A stretch of 35,640 nt of DNA from Thiogranum sp. (lineage in GTDB: Bacteria; Pseudomonadota; Gammaproteobacteria; DSM-19610): positions 1 through 35,640 of the forward strand of contig JAJDOI010000119.1 of the NCBI GenBank assembly GCA_022340245.1, in the 5' to 3' direction. Below are positions 23,814 to 33,009 of the stretch, piece by piece (within the stretch, counting starts at the first letter, position 1; each line of letters opens with the position of its first letter). Both the position numbers and the translations under genes were made by a program. The notes below the pieces were generated by a model. That model searched no databases, was not told the DNA's origin, and saw only the letters and a list, made by a program, of their open reading frames with translations.

Positions 23814-25409
23814 ATGAACAGGATTCCACTCGCTAGCCCCCGGCTGCGTCACTTCGCGATTTTCTTCACTTATCTGCTTACCCTGGTACTGCTGGTCACG
23901 GCGGCATCGGCGGGTTTCGCCGCCCCCGGGCGTAGTGGTGTGGACGCCATTCTGCTCATGGACAGCTCGGGCAGCATGGCCAAGAACGATCCGCACAAAC
24001 TGCGTATTCCCGCTGCCAAGTTGTTCATGTCGCTGCTTGGGCAAGACGACCGCGTCGGTCTGATCAGCTTCAGTGACAACGGCTATCCGGTGCTGCACCT
24101 CACTGCGCCCGGGCCGGAACAGAATGCGCGCATCCTGGCATCCGCCGACCAGGTGTCTTCGCGCGGCGTCTACACCAATCTGTACGCCGCGCTCGCCAAG
24201 GGCGCGGAGATGCTCGACAAGGAAGGCCGGCCCGGGCAGGAAAAGATGCTGGTGCTGATGTCGGACGGCAAAATGGATGTCGGCAACACCGACGAGGACT
24301 GGCGGCTTACCCAACAGTTGCAGGGCGAACTGCTCAATACGCTCAGAGACAAGCATATCAAGGTCTACACGATCGCGTTCACGGAAAGCTCCGATGTGGC
24401 GCTACTGCAGGACGTTGCCCGCAAGAGCGGCGCCCTGTTCGAGCTGGCCCGGACCGACGCCGATCTGCACGAGGTCTTCAGCGATATTTTTGAAACCGCC
24501 AAGTCACCCGACATGCTGCCCATCGACGGCGGGGAATTCACGGTTGATGCCTCGATCGACGAAGTGACAATCGTTGCTTCCAAGGAACGCGAGGACGTAC
24601 GGATCTTTCTGCAGTCGCCCGATGGCAGCAAGTTCAGTTCGGACGATGCCGGTGACAAGCTCAAATGGTTCGTGTCGGAGCACTTCGACATGATCACACT
24701 GCCTGCCCCCCAGGCCGGCACCTGGAAACTGTTGTTCAGCGGTGGCCACAATCGCGCCTATATCGTTACCAACATGACCCTGAACCACAATCCCCAGCAA
24801 CCGAGTCTGGACGCGGGCGAGGACATGGTGCTCGAGAGCTGGCTGGAACAGGACGGTAAACTTCTGGACAAGGAAGCGGTGCTCACCAATACCCGGTTCA
24901 CCTTGAAGATCCAGGGCCCGGACGGCGCCGCGGACATCCCGCTGTACGATACGGGGCAGTACGGCGACAGGAAAGCGGCCGACGGGATTTATTCCAACAC
25001 CCTGTCTTATGAACATCCGGGCGCCTACCGGATGGATATTATTGCCGAAGGCGAGACCTTCAAGCGTCAGAAGACTGTCCACTTCGAAGTCGCCGCGGCA
25101 GCGCCGGGGCTGAAACCACCGGCGCCAGAGCCGGCTGCGGCCGCGCCAGAAGCAAAACCGCCTGCGAGTCCGCAAGCGCCGCCCGAGGGGGCCGCCCTGC
25201 CTGCGGAACCGCAAAAGCCGGTCGAGCAGCCGCCCGTCGCTGAACCGCCGCAGCTGAAAAAGGCAAGCAAGCTCGGCGTGGCTGTCGGCATCTTCGTCGG
25301 CGTCAACCTGTTGCTGGGTCTGATCGGGTTCGGCGTATGGTGGCTGCTGAAGAAACGCAAAGCGAAAGCCGCCGAGCAGGAGCAGGGGGAGGACGCCGAC
25401 GAGATTTAG
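23814..25409 (+). CDS. Membrane-anchored von Willebrand factor A domain protein
   Basis: 531 residues, ATG at 23814. A signal peptide or anchor spans about 12-36 and is followed by a vWA domain whose MIDAS motif DSSGS is at 50-54 (ILLMDSSGSMAKNDP). A conserved threonine and aspartate (YTNLYAAL, MSDGKMD) complete metal binding. The middle is a beta-rich region (about 240-425) resembling a filamin or Ig-type fold. A Pro/Ala-rich linker follows, then one membrane helix (about 489-511) and a basic-acidic cytoplasmic tail. The domain faces the periplasm. vWA domains bind ligands via a divalent metal; the partner is unknown. The coiled-coil gene 48 nt downstream is probably functionally linked. Confidence 0.85.
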   Translation: MNRIPLASPRLRHFAIFFTYLLTLVLLVTAASAGFAAPGRSGVDAILLMDSSGSMAKNDPHKLRIPAAKLFMSLLGQDDRVGLISFSDNGYPVLHLTAPGPEQNARILASADQVSSRGVYTNLYAALAKGAEMLDKEGRPGQEKMLVLMSDGKMDVGNTDEDWRLTQQLQGELLNTLRDKHIKVYTIAFTESSDVALLQDVARKSGALFELARTDADLHEVFSDIFETAKSPDMLPIDGGEFTVDASIDEVTIVASKEREDVRIFLQSPDGSKFSSDDAGDKLKWFVSEHFDMITLPAPQAGTWKLLFSGGHNRAYIVTNMTLNHNPQQPSLDAGEDMVLESWLEQDGKLLDKEAVLTNTRFTLKIQGPDGAADIPLYDTGQYGDRKAADGIYSNTLSYEHPGAYRMDIIAEGETFKRQKTVHFEVAAAAPGLKPPAPEPAAAAPEAKPPASPQAPPEGAALPAEPQKPVEQPPVAEPPQLKKASKLGVAVGIFVGVNLLLGLIGFGVWWLLKKRKAKAAEQEQGEDADEI

Positions 25410-25457
25410 GCAGGTCCACGCCTGCACATCAATCCGCTGTCGACAATACGACTGCCA

Positions 25458-26678
25458 ATGGACGACTCTCAGATCGATATTTATGCCCTTTTCGCGGTGG
25501 CCGAGTTTAGCGTCGTGCTGCTGGTGCTGGCGGTCGTGTTCGTGCTGCGCAGCAAGGCGTTGAGCGCGCGCGTGCGGATGTTGCAGGGGGAGTTGAAGAA
25601 GGCCAGGGCCGAGACTGATCCGATCGGCTTCGATCAATACCTGCGCGATGCGATCATCCGTAACCAGGCGCTGATCGAGGGCGCCGCAGTGGCCGAGGAC
25701 AAAGCGGAAAAAAAAGCCGGTGAACTGCTGGGCCTGCGCAAGAAATTTCTCGAACTGGAACTCACGGCGCACGCGCTGGAAAAAAACCCGGTGCAGTTCC
25801 AGCAGACCCTGGCCGCCGGTTTCAGCGAACTGATCGAGCAAATGCGGCCGGAGGCCGAAACGGTGACACTGGCCGCGGCGTCGGAGCCGTCGGCGCAGCC
25901 GTCGTCAGCGGAGCCGGCGACCGCAGATGAACCTGCCGCGCCACGCAGTACGCTGGATACTCACGATCAGGAATTCAATCGCCTGAAGCAGGTCATCAAC
26001 AACCAGCAGGACGCCATGTCGGCGCTGCGCGCCGAACTCAAGGCGCGCGAATCCGACATCGAGGACCTGGACGGTATTCTGCGCAAGCTCGATGAGTTCG
26101 AGCAGCACGACGGCGAGTTGCAGCAGTGTCTGAAGATGCTTGAGCATGAAAATGAACAACTCAAGGCGGCGAAATCGGCGGACCAGGGCAATGGCGCAAA
26201 GGTTGCAAGCTTGAGTTCGGCGCAGCTGGGCGGGTTGAAAAACATGATCGGCAACCAGCAGGAAACCATCGCCAATCTGCAGGATCTGATCAAAGAACTC
26301 GCGCCGGAGGCCAGCAAGGCCGCCGACCTGGAAGCCGCCATCAACGGTATTCAACGAGCCAACCAGGAACTGAACAGTTGTGTGGCGGTGCTGGAAGACG
26401 AAAACTCCATGCTGCGCGCCGAACTGGAGGCAGTCAATGCACAGCTTGACCGCGAGGAGGCGCTGCGGGATGCGGCCGCCGACGCGGTGGACGTTGTGCC
26501 GGACGCAGGCGAGCCGGACGCCGACGGGGGTGCGGCCGAGGAAGAAAAACAGCAGCTCGAGATCAAGGTGCAGGAGCTGGAGGCGCTGGTCGAATTCAAG
26601 GATGCCGCCATCGAGGAGCTGGAAAAACAATACAACAAGCTGGAAGCGAAGTACCACGCGCTGAGCGGGGGGAAATAG
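25458..26678 (+). CDS. Membrane-anchored coiled-coil protein
   Basis: 406 residues, ATG at 25458. One N-terminal membrane helix (about residues 6-29) is followed by extended heptad-rich coiled coil (about 30-110, 175-340 and 360-406), interrupted by Ala/Pro/Glu-rich linkers (about 135-165). Repeated NNQQDAMSALRAEL-like and GNQQETIANLQDL segments suggest internal repeats. No catalytic motif is present. It is in the same direction and close to the vWA gene, so a paired structural role at the cytoplasmic membrane is inferred. The long low-complexity coil makes homology searches unreliable. Confidence 0.8.
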   Translation: MDDSQIDIYALFAVAEFSVVLLVLAVVFVLRSKALSARVRMLQGELKKARAETDPIGFDQYLRDAIIRNQALIEGAAVAEDKAEKKAGELLGLRKKFLELELTAHALEKNPVQFQQTLAAGFSELIEQMRPEAETVTLAAASEPSAQPSSAEPATADEPAAPRSTLDTHDQEFNRLKQVINNQQDAMSALRAELKARESDIEDLDGILRKLDEFEQHDGELQQCLKMLEHENEQLKAAKSADQGNGAKVASLSSAQLGGLKNMIGNQQETIANLQDLIKELAPEASKAADLEAAINGIQRANQELNSCVAVLEDENSMLRAELEAVNAQLDREEALRDAAADAVDVVPDAGEPDADGGAAEEEKQQLEIKVQELEALVEFKDAAIEELEKQYNKLEAKYHALSGGK

Positions 26679-26803
26679 GCCGGCCTGTTGCCGGTTGCCG
26701 ACAGTTTGCGCCGACGGCTCTGCACCAAGCTGCTCTCGAGGGTATACTAGGGCTTTTACGCCGCCTTCGGGTGGGTACCTACCGGTTCGGACTGTTGTAT
26801 TGA

Positions 26804-29113
26804 ATGCCGCCTAAAAAGCCGACAAACGGACGCCGCCGCACACGCAAGAAACGGCGCCGTTCCCGCAAATCCTCGTCGTTTCCCTGGGCCAAGATCATCG
26901 TCAGCGTGCTGGTGGTGGTAGTCGCCTACGTGGCGTTTCTCGATTTCCAGATCTACCGCAAGTTCGAGGGCAACCGCTGGTCGTTGCCGGCGCGCGTGTA
27001 TGCGCGTCCGCTGGAGCTGTACACAGGGCTCCAACTGAGCGCTGCACAGTTCGCCAACGAACTGAAGGCGTTGGGTTACCGGTTTGTGAGCCGGCCGCGC
27101 CGGGCCGGCGAAGTGTCGCGAAACGGCAATGATTTTCAGCTCATCAGCCGGCCCTTCGATTTCTGGGACGGCCGTGAGGAGTCGCGTGCCCTGCGCGTGA
27201 GTTTCACAGAATCGCATCTGGGGCAATTGAAGGATGACCGCAGCGGACAGTCCGTGGCTCTCGCGCGGCTGGATCCCCTCGCAATCGGCAGTATTCACAC
27301 GGCTCGCCAGGAGGACCGGATCCTGCTGCGGCTCGACGAGGTTCCCGACACCCTGGTGAAGGCGCTGATCGCCGTGGAGGATCGCGGCTTCTACCAGCAT
27401 TCAGGCGTTTCGCCGCGTTCGGTGGCGCGCGCCCTGTGGGTCAACCTCCGCTCGGGGCGGGTGGTGCAGGGAGGCAGCACGCTGACCCAGCAGCTGGTGA
27501 AGAATTTTTTCCTCAGCAACCAGCGCAGTCTGTGGCGCAAAATCAACGAGGCGATCATGGCCCTGTTGCTGGAGAGGCGCTACGACAAGAATGAAATTCT
27601 CGAAGCCTACCTGAACGAGGTCTACCTGGCCCAGGATGGGCAGCGTTCGATTCACGGTTTCGGGCTGGGCAGCCGGTTTCTGTTCCAGCGACCGGTCGGT
27701 GAACTGAGTACCGCGCAGGTGGCGTTGCTGGTCGGGATGGTGAAAGGACCGTCTTACTACGATCCGCGCCGTCACCCGGAGCGCGCGCTGAAACGCCGTG
27801 ACCTGGTGCTCCAGGTGATGCTGGAGCAGGGTATCCTGGATCGCACCCAATACCAGAAGGCCCGTAATGAAAAGCTCGGCCTGGTGACCGCGGCCGCCGG
27901 TACCAGCAAGACCTTCCCCGCGTTTCTCGACCTGGTACGCCGCCAGTTGCGGCGCGATTATAACGAGGCGGACCTGGTAGGTGAGGGTCTGCGTATTTTC
28001 ACCACGCTGGATCCCCAGGTGCAATGGGCCCTGCAGAAGAGCCTGGACCGGCGTATCCGACCGCTGCTCAAGCAGCAGCCGGATCTGCAGGGTGCCGGGG
28101 TGGTGACGCATTCCGCCAATGGCGAAGTGCTGGCGCTGGCCGGCGGACGCCAGGCCGGATTCGCGGGTTACAATCGGGCGCTGGACGCACAGCGCCAGGT
28201 GGGGTCGCTGATCAAACCGGCGATCTACCTGACTGCGCTGGAACACGCCGAGCGCTACAATCTGGCCACCCCGCTGGACGATTCCGTTCTCCAGTACGAA
28301 CAATCGGGACAGCTCTGGTCGCCGGACAACTACGACCACCAGTTTCACGGCAAGGTCATGCTGTACCAGGCGCTGGCGCATTCCTATAACGTGGCGACGG
28401 CCCGGCTCGGTTTGAACCTCGGCGTCAACAGCGTGGTGTCGACGCTGCGGCGCCTGGGTATAGACGCGCCGCTGAATCCCTATCCGTCGCTGTTTCTCGG
28501 GGCTACCAACATGAGCCCTATCGATGTTGCCCGCTTGTACCTGAACTTTGCCAGCGGCGGATTCCACGTGCCGCTGCGCAGTATCCGCGAAGTCCTTGAT
28601 GCAAACGGGAAACCCCTGCAGCGCTACGATCTGAGTGTCGAGCGGGTGATAGATCCCGCGCCCGCGTTCCTCGTAAACCGCGCCTTGCAGATGGTGGTCG
28701 CCGAGGGTACTGCGCGTGCGCTCAACCAGCGTTTTGCCGCCGCGCTGGGGCTGGCCGGCAAGACCGGTACCACCAATGATCTGCGCGATTCCTGGTTTGC
28801 CGGCTATGACGGCGAAAAACTCGGGGTTGTCTGGATAGGCCGCGACGACAATCAACCCATGGGGCTTACCGGCTCGACCGGCGCGATGCGGGTCTGGTCG
28901 GATCTTTACGCCGAAGCCGGGGTGGTGCCGCAGCAGGCGCTGAAACCGGAGGCGGTCGTCTGGCACGGTGTCGACCGCGACAGCCTCGGTCTGGCGGACA
29001 ACGGCTGTCAGGATACCGTACAATTGCCGTTTATCGAATCCGGTTCGCTGCCGGCGCGCGCTCCCTGCGCCACCGGCGGCGGGCCCGACTGGTTACCCGG
29101 ATGGTTACGATGA
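26804..29113 (+). CDS. mrcB: Penicillin-binding protein 1b (bifunctional glycosyltransferase/transpeptidase)
   Basis: 769 residues, ATG at 26804. Order: basic cytoplasmic tail (RRRTRKKRRRSRK), one membrane helix (about 29-49), a UB2H-like domain (about 60-130), GT51 glycosyltransferase (EDRGFYQHSGVSPR, GGSTLTQQLVKNFF, ERRYDKNEILEAYLNEVY) and the transpeptidase with SLIK (active serine in RQVGSLIKPA), SYN and KTGT boxes. It polymerises and crosslinks peptidoglycan in the periplasm. TATACT at 26743-26748 is a possible -10, with a poor -35. It overlaps the following lipoprotein gene by up to 13 nt. Confidence 0.97.
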   Translation: MPPKKPTNGRRRTRKKRRRSRKSSSFPWAKIIVSVLVVVVAYVAFLDFQIYRKFEGNRWSLPARVYARPLELYTGLQLSAAQFANELKALGYRFVSRPRRAGEVSRNGNDFQLISRPFDFWDGREESRALRVSFTESHLGQLKDDRSGQSVALARLDPLAIGSIHTARQEDRILLRLDEVPDTLVKALIAVEDRGFYQHSGVSPRSVARALWVNLRSGRVVQGGSTLTQQLVKNFFLSNQRSLWRKINEAIMALLLERRYDKNEILEAYLNEVYLAQDGQRSIHGFGLGSRFLFQRPVGELSTAQVALLVGMVKGPSYYDPRRHPERALKRRDLVLQVMLEQGILDRTQYQKARNEKLGLVTAAAGTSKTFPAFLDLVRRQLRRDYNEADLVGEGLRIFTTLDPQVQWALQKSLDRRIRPLLKQQPDLQGAGVVTHSANGEVLALAGGRQAGFAGYNRALDAQRQVGSLIKPAIYLTALEHAERYNLATPLDDSVLQYEQSGQLWSPDNYDHQFHGKVMLYQALAHSYNVATARLGLNLGVNSVVSTLRRLGIDAPLNPYPSLFLGATNMSPIDVARLYLNFASGGFHVPLRSIREVLDANGKPLQRYDLSVERVIDPAPAFLVNRALQMVVAEGTARALNQRFAAALGLAGKTGTTNDLRDSWFAGYDGEKLGVVWIGRDDNQPMGLTGSTGAMRVWSDLYAEAGVVPQQALKPEAVVWHGVDRDSLGLADNGCQDTVQLPFIESGSLPARAPCATGGGPDWLPGWLR

Positions 29114-29607
29114 TGAAACGACTGGTGGCGCCCCTGTTTATGCTGCTGGGCGCCTGCAGCAGCACGCCGACGCGGCCGTTACCGCCGGTGATCGACGGGC
29201 AGACCGGCGAGCCGGCGCCGGGCGTGCCGTACGAGCCTCCCGAGCAAACGGTGCCGGTGCCGCTGCCGCCGTCGTCGTCCAGCGGCGGAGCAGTGGTTGC
29301 GCTGCTGGATCAGGCCGAGACCTATCACCGCTCGGGTGATAGCGATAACGAAGCGGCCACGATAGAGCGGGCGCTGCGCATCGATCCGAAAAACGCCAGC
29401 CTCTGGAGCCGCCTGGCTGCGGTGCGGCTCGAGCAGGGGCGGCCCGCGCAGGCCGAGCAGCTGGCTCTGAAGTCCAATGCGTTGGCCGGTGAGGACAACG
29501 CGCTGCAGGCACGCAACTGGCGTCTGGTAGCGCGCGCGCGCTGGTCGGTCAATGACGGCAGCGGCGCCCGGGCGGCCGAGAAAAAGGCCAGGGATCTGGG
29601 CGGTTAA
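29101..29607 (+). CDS. TPR lipoprotein, LpoP-like activator of PBP1b
   Basis: 168 residues from ATG at 29101; ATG at 29110 or 29113 is also possible and gives a better signal start MKRLVAPLFMLLGACSSTP. The lipobox LGAC near residue 18 predicts an outer-membrane lipoprotein. A Pro-rich linker (about 25-60) leads to TPR-like repeats (AETYHRSGDSDNEAATIERA, DPKNASLWSRLAAVRLEQGR). In Pseudomonas aeruginosa a TPR lipoprotein, LpoP, encoded beside PBP1b activates that enzyme. The overlap with mrcB here strongly suggests the same role, although sequence similarity to LpoP was not tested. Confidence 0.8.
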   Translation: MVTMMKRLVAPLFMLLGACSSTPTRPLPPVIDGQTGEPAPGVPYEPPEQTVPVPLPPSSSSGGAVVALLDQAETYHRSGDSDNEAATIERALRIDPKNASLWSRLAAVRLEQGRPAQAEQLALKSNALAGEDNALQARNWRLVARARWSVNDGSGARAAEKKARDLGG

Positions 29608-29705
29608 GCGTTGATTTGTGTACAATCCCTGCCTTGAATCGGCAGATTGCTGGATTTGACTTGGACAGTTCCGACCGCACACCTGGTAATGCACCCGCGG
29701 CGACT

Positions 29706-29829
29706 CCTGTGGCCGCAAGCGGGGACAGGAGGCTGCCACTGCGCATCCGGGGCACCGTTGCGGGCCGCCTGTTGCCCATACGCCGGGCGCTGCCTGAGCT
29801 CCGCCAACCTGACAAGAAGCGCCGGCCAC
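29706..29829 (+). pseudogene. Possible remnant of a YchJ-type cysteine motif
   Basis: In the frame that continues into the next gene, residues CHCASGAPLRAACCPYAGRC (starting about 29735) resemble the N-terminal metal-binding motif of YchJ/SEC-C proteins (CPCGSG...CC.PY). LTRS then stands where YchJ has LMRSRY. There is no good start codon or ribosome-binding site, and the rest of the YchJ fold is missing. This may be a relic or chance similarity. The remainder of the 222-bp gap (29608-29829) has only a TACAAT box at 29621-29626. Confidence 0.25.
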
Positions 29830-30339
29830 GTGGGCATTTATTCAGTCGATAAGCTCATCAGCGAGGCCCGCCGCCTGGCTGCCGAATTCCGCCGCACCAC
29901 GGGCAAGCCCCTGCCGGGTGTCAGCGGCGAAATCGCCGAACACGACGCGGCGCGCCTGTTGAGCCTGAAGATCTGTGAAGACCGCAGCCTCGGCTATGAC
30001 GCAGTGGGCGAGGGCAACCGCGAGGGCAAGCGGATCCAGATCAAGGCGCGGGTGATTTTCGACGAGGAGAAATCCGGACAGCGGGTCGGCCAGCTGAGGC
30101 TCGATCACGACTGGGACAGCGTGCTACTGGTCATCATGGACGACGACTATGAACCCTTTGAGATCTACGAAGCCGAGCGGGACGACATCATGGACGCCAT
30201 GGACGAAGCCGCCAGCAGCAACCGCAAGAAGCGCGGCGCCATGAGCGTTGCGCGTTTCAAGATTCTTTCGCGGCTGGTGTGGACCCGCGAGGAAGGCGTC
30301 ATAGAAGACGAAATCTGGGATAACCGCTCCGGTTCCTGA
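29830..30339 (+). CDS. Nuclease-like protein of unknown function (DUF6998-like)
   Basis: The start is uncertain; GTG at 29830 (GIYSVDKLISEARRLAAEFR) gives 169 residues. The core GVSGEIAEHDAARLLSL...YDAVGEG...GKRIQIKAR has an E-x(n)-D-x(n)-QIKAR layout similar to PD-(D/E)XK nucleases, and from memory it matches proteins annotated DUF6998. The Asp of YDAVG and the Glu-Lys pair could form an active site. No partner methylase is nearby, so restriction is unlikely; a housekeeping DNA or RNA repair nuclease is possible. It lies 21 nt before the helicase gene. Confidence 0.65.
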   Translation: MGIYSVDKLISEARRLAAEFRRTTGKPLPGVSGEIAEHDAARLLSLKICEDRSLGYDAVGEGNREGKRIQIKARVIFDEEKSGQRVGQLRLDHDWDSVLLVIMDDDYEPFEIYEAERDDIMDAMDEAASSNRKKRGAMSVARFKILSRLVWTREEGVIEDEIWDNRSGS

Positions 30340-30360
30340 CCGGCGGTCGACAGCTCGCTT

Positions 30361-32313
30361 ATGTATCCCCTTGAACAAGGCGGCCCGGGACAGGCGGCGC
30401 ACTGCCTGAGCGACAGCGGCGCGCTGGCCGGCGAAGTGGCCGGATTCGCCGTTCGCCCGCAGCAGGTGCAGATGGCGGACGCGGTCGAACAGGCGCTCGA
30501 GGACGGCACGCCGCTGATTGTCGAGGCCGGTACCGGCATCGGCAAAACATTCGCCTACCTGGTGCCCGCGCTGTTGTCGGGCAAGCGGGTGATTATCTCC
30601 ACCGGGACGCGTCACCTGCAGGACCAGCTGTTTCACCGCGATCTGCCCACGGTCCGCTCTGCACTGGCGGCGCCGGTCACCGCGGCGCTGCTGAAAGGCC
30701 GCGCAAACTACCTCTGCCATCACCGCCTGGCGGTTACCCGCAGCGAGGGACGTCTGGAATCCCGCCAGCAGATCATTCAGCTGGAAGCCATCCGCGACTG
30801 GGCCGGGCGCACGCGCAGCGGCGATATCGCCGAGCTGTCGGGTATCCCGGAGGATGCGCCCATCTGGCCGCGGGTCACGTCGACGGCGGAGAACTGCCTG
30901 GGCCAGGAGTGTGAGTGGTACCAGCAGTGTCACGTGGTCAAGGCGCGGCGCACGGCCCAGGATGCGGACCTGGTGATTATCAATCACCACTTGCTGTGTG
31001 CCGACCTCGCGCTCAAGGAAGAAGGCTTCGGCGAGTTGTTACCCGGCGCCGAGGTTTTCATCGTCGATGAGGCGCATCAACTGCCGGAAACCGCCACGCG
31101 CTTTTTCGGTATCAGCCTGTCCAGCCGCCAGTTGCAGGAACTCGCCCGCGACAGCATCGACGAGTATGTGCGCGAGACCGCGCTGCTCGAAGGCCTGCCC
31201 GACCTGGCGCGCGCACTGGAACGGGCCCTGCGCGAACTGCGCCTGGCGCTTGGACAGGACGAACAGCGGGCGCCCTGGGCGCGCGTAGCCGCTGACAACG
31301 GCGTGCAGGAAAGCCTGCCGCGCCTTAGCGAGGCGCTGCGTGAACTGGCTGAAGCACTGTCACAGGAAGCCGAGCGCAGCCGCGGCCTGGAAAACTGCCA
31401 CCAGCGTGCGCTGAAACTGCAGGCCCAGCTGCAACAGACCACCGCGCAACCGCCGGAGAACCACATTCACTGGTTCGAAACCTGGAAAAGCGCATTCCGC
31501 ATCAACCTCACACCGCTCGATGTTGCGGAGAACTTCGACAGCCAGCGCCGCACCTTGCCCAGCTGCTGGGTGTTTACCTCGGCGACCCTGTCAGTGAACG
31601 GTGACTTCGAACACTTCGCCCGGCGCCTGGGGCTGGAGGCTGCCCGAACCCTGCAGCTGGACAGCCCGTTCGATTACCGGCATAACGCGCTGTTCTATTT
31701 GCCCAAGGGTCTGCCGGAGCCGGGCGCCCCGGATTTCACCGAACGTATGCTGGATGTCGCCGAAACCGTCATTCAGGCATCGCGTGGCCGCACCTTCGTG
31801 TTGTTTACCAGTTACCGCGCCCTGCACCTCGCGCGTCGGCGGCTGCAGGCGAGCTGCGACTACCCGTTGCTGGTCCAGGGCAGTGCACCGCGTAACGAGC
31901 TGCTGGAACGCTTCCGGGAACTGGGCAACGCAGTGTTGCTGGGCACCAGCAGTTTCTGGGAGGGGGTGGACGTGCGCGGCGAGGCCTTGTCCTGTGTGAT
32001 TATCGACAAACTGCCATTCGCCTCGCCGGGCGATCCGGTGTGGCAGGCGCGTATCGATGCCCTGAAATCCCGGGGTGGCAACCCTTTTGTGGAGGAGCAG
32101 TTGCCGCACGCCGTGATCACTCTCAAACAAGGTGTCGGGCGCCTGATCCGCGACGTCACCGACCGCGGGGTACTGGTAGTGTGTGACTCGCGCCTGGTCA
32201 GCAAGAGCTACGGCAAGGTCTTCATCAACAGTCTCCCTGACATGAAGCGCACCCGGGATCTTGACGAAGTGACAGCTTTCTTCGAGGCCGACGACGTCGC
32301 GAGGCTGTCATGA
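30361..32313 (+). CDS. yoaA: YoaA/DinG-family ATP-dependent DNA helicase
   Basis: 650 residues, ATG at 30361. Superfamily 2, XPD-like. Walker A is at residues 56-63 (AGTGIGKT), DEAH at 236-239, and the C-terminal motif VI is GVGRLIRD. Four cysteines at 119, 179, 184 and 190 match the [4Fe-4S] cluster of XPD-type helicases, as in YoaA and DinG. It unwinds DNA 5' to 3' and helps repair stalled forks. The length fits YoaA (636) better than DinG (716). Its stop overlaps the tsaB start in an ATGA arrangement. Confidence 0.92.
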   Translation: MYPLEQGGPGQAAHCLSDSGALAGEVAGFAVRPQQVQMADAVEQALEDGTPLIVEAGTGIGKTFAYLVPALLSGKRVIISTGTRHLQDQLFHRDLPTVRSALAAPVTAALLKGRANYLCHHRLAVTRSEGRLESRQQIIQLEAIRDWAGRTRSGDIAELSGIPEDAPIWPRVTSTAENCLGQECEWYQQCHVVKARRTAQDADLVIINHHLLCADLALKEEGFGELLPGAEVFIVDEAHQLPETATRFFGISLSSRQLQELARDSIDEYVRETALLEGLPDLARALERALRELRLALGQDEQRAPWARVAADNGVQESLPRLSEALRELAEALSQEAERSRGLENCHQRALKLQAQLQQTTAQPPENHIHWFETWKSAFRINLTPLDVAENFDSQRRTLPSCWVFTSATLSVNGDFEHFARRLGLEAARTLQLDSPFDYRHNALFYLPKGLPEPGAPDFTERMLDVAETVIQASRGRTFVLFTSYRALHLARRRLQASCDYPLLVQGSAPRNELLERFRELGNAVLLGTSSFWEGVDVRGEALSCVIIDKLPFASPGDPVWQARIDALKSRGGNPFVEEQLPHAVITLKQGVGRLIRDVTDRGVLVVCDSRLVSKSYGKVFINSLPDMKRTRDLDEVTAFFEADDVARLS

Positions 32314-33008
32314 GCGCAGCGTGCATTCTTGCCCTGGAAACCGCCACAGACGCCTGTTCGGCAGCACTCAGTATCGGCGGCGAGATCCGTGAGCGTTTCG
32401 AGATCGCCCCGCGACGCCATGTCGCCCTGGTGTTACCGTTCGTCGAAAGCCTGCTCGCCGAAGCGGGACTTGGCATCGCCCGGCTGGACGCAGTCGCCTT
32501 CGGGCGCGGTCCCGGTTCGTTTACGGGCCTGCGCATCGCCGCGAGCATGGCGCAGGGCATCGCCTTCGGTGCCGACATCCCGGTGGTTCCGGTATCGACC
32601 CTGGCGGCCGTGGCCCAATGCTGTGTGCGTGAATGCAACGCCGGAGCCGTGCTGGCAGCCCTCGACGCGCGCATGCAGGAAGTGTATTTCGGGGCGTTCC
32701 GGGTCGCCCACAACGGTCTGGTGACGGCGACCGGCGAGGAAGTTGTATGTCCGCCCGACAGCGTGCCGGTCCCCGACGGTGCCGACTGGTACGGCGCGGG
32801 CGACGGCTGGTTGAGTTATGCGGCCCTGTTGCAGGCGCGGCTGTCGCGTGCGACTGTCGGCACGCTGGCCAGTGCCAGCCCGCACGCCGCGGATGTGGCC
32901 GCGTTGGCGCTACCGCTGCTGCAAGCCGGCGGCGGATTGCCGGCAGAACAGGCCGCGCCCGTTTACCTGCGCAACAAGGTCGCCGACAAACCCAGGCCCA
33001 GGGTGTGA
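32310..33008 (+). CDS. tsaB: TsaB, tRNA threonylcarbamoyladenosine biosynthesis subunit
   Basis: 232 residues, ATG at 32310 inside the helicase stop region. It opens ILALETATDACSAALSIGGE and contains GRGPGSFTGLRIAASMAQGI, both diagnostic of TsaB in the ASKHA superfamily. TsaB scaffolds TsaD and TsaE in making t6A37 on ANN-decoding tRNAs. The yoaA-tsaB gene order also occurs in E. coli. Length is normal for the family. Confidence 0.96.
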   Translation: MSAACILALETATDACSAALSIGGEIRERFEIAPRRHVALVLPFVESLLAEAGLGIARLDAVAFGRGPGSFTGLRIAASMAQGIAFGADIPVVPVSTLAAVAQCCVRECNAGAVLAALDARMQEVYFGAFRVAHNGLVTATGEEVVCPPDSVPVPDGADWYGAGDGWLSYAALLQARLSRATVGTLASASPHAADVAALALPLLQAGGGLPAEQAAPVYLRNKVADKPRPRV

Positions 33009-33009
33009 T

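Noticed and set aside
27401-29023. 540-codon open frame antisense to mrcB
   Set aside because: It is the mirror of a clear PBP1b gene; composition (His/Gln/Arg-rich) is typical of antisense frames.
29640-29830. Resemblance of the gap before the nuclease-like gene to the 5' end of tmRNA (GATTGCTGGATTTGAC) or to 6S RNA (about 190 nt after a TACAAT box)
   Set aside because: No tmRNA tag frame or 3' acceptor end follows, and no closed 6S-type stem could be folded by eye. Only short chance matches remain.
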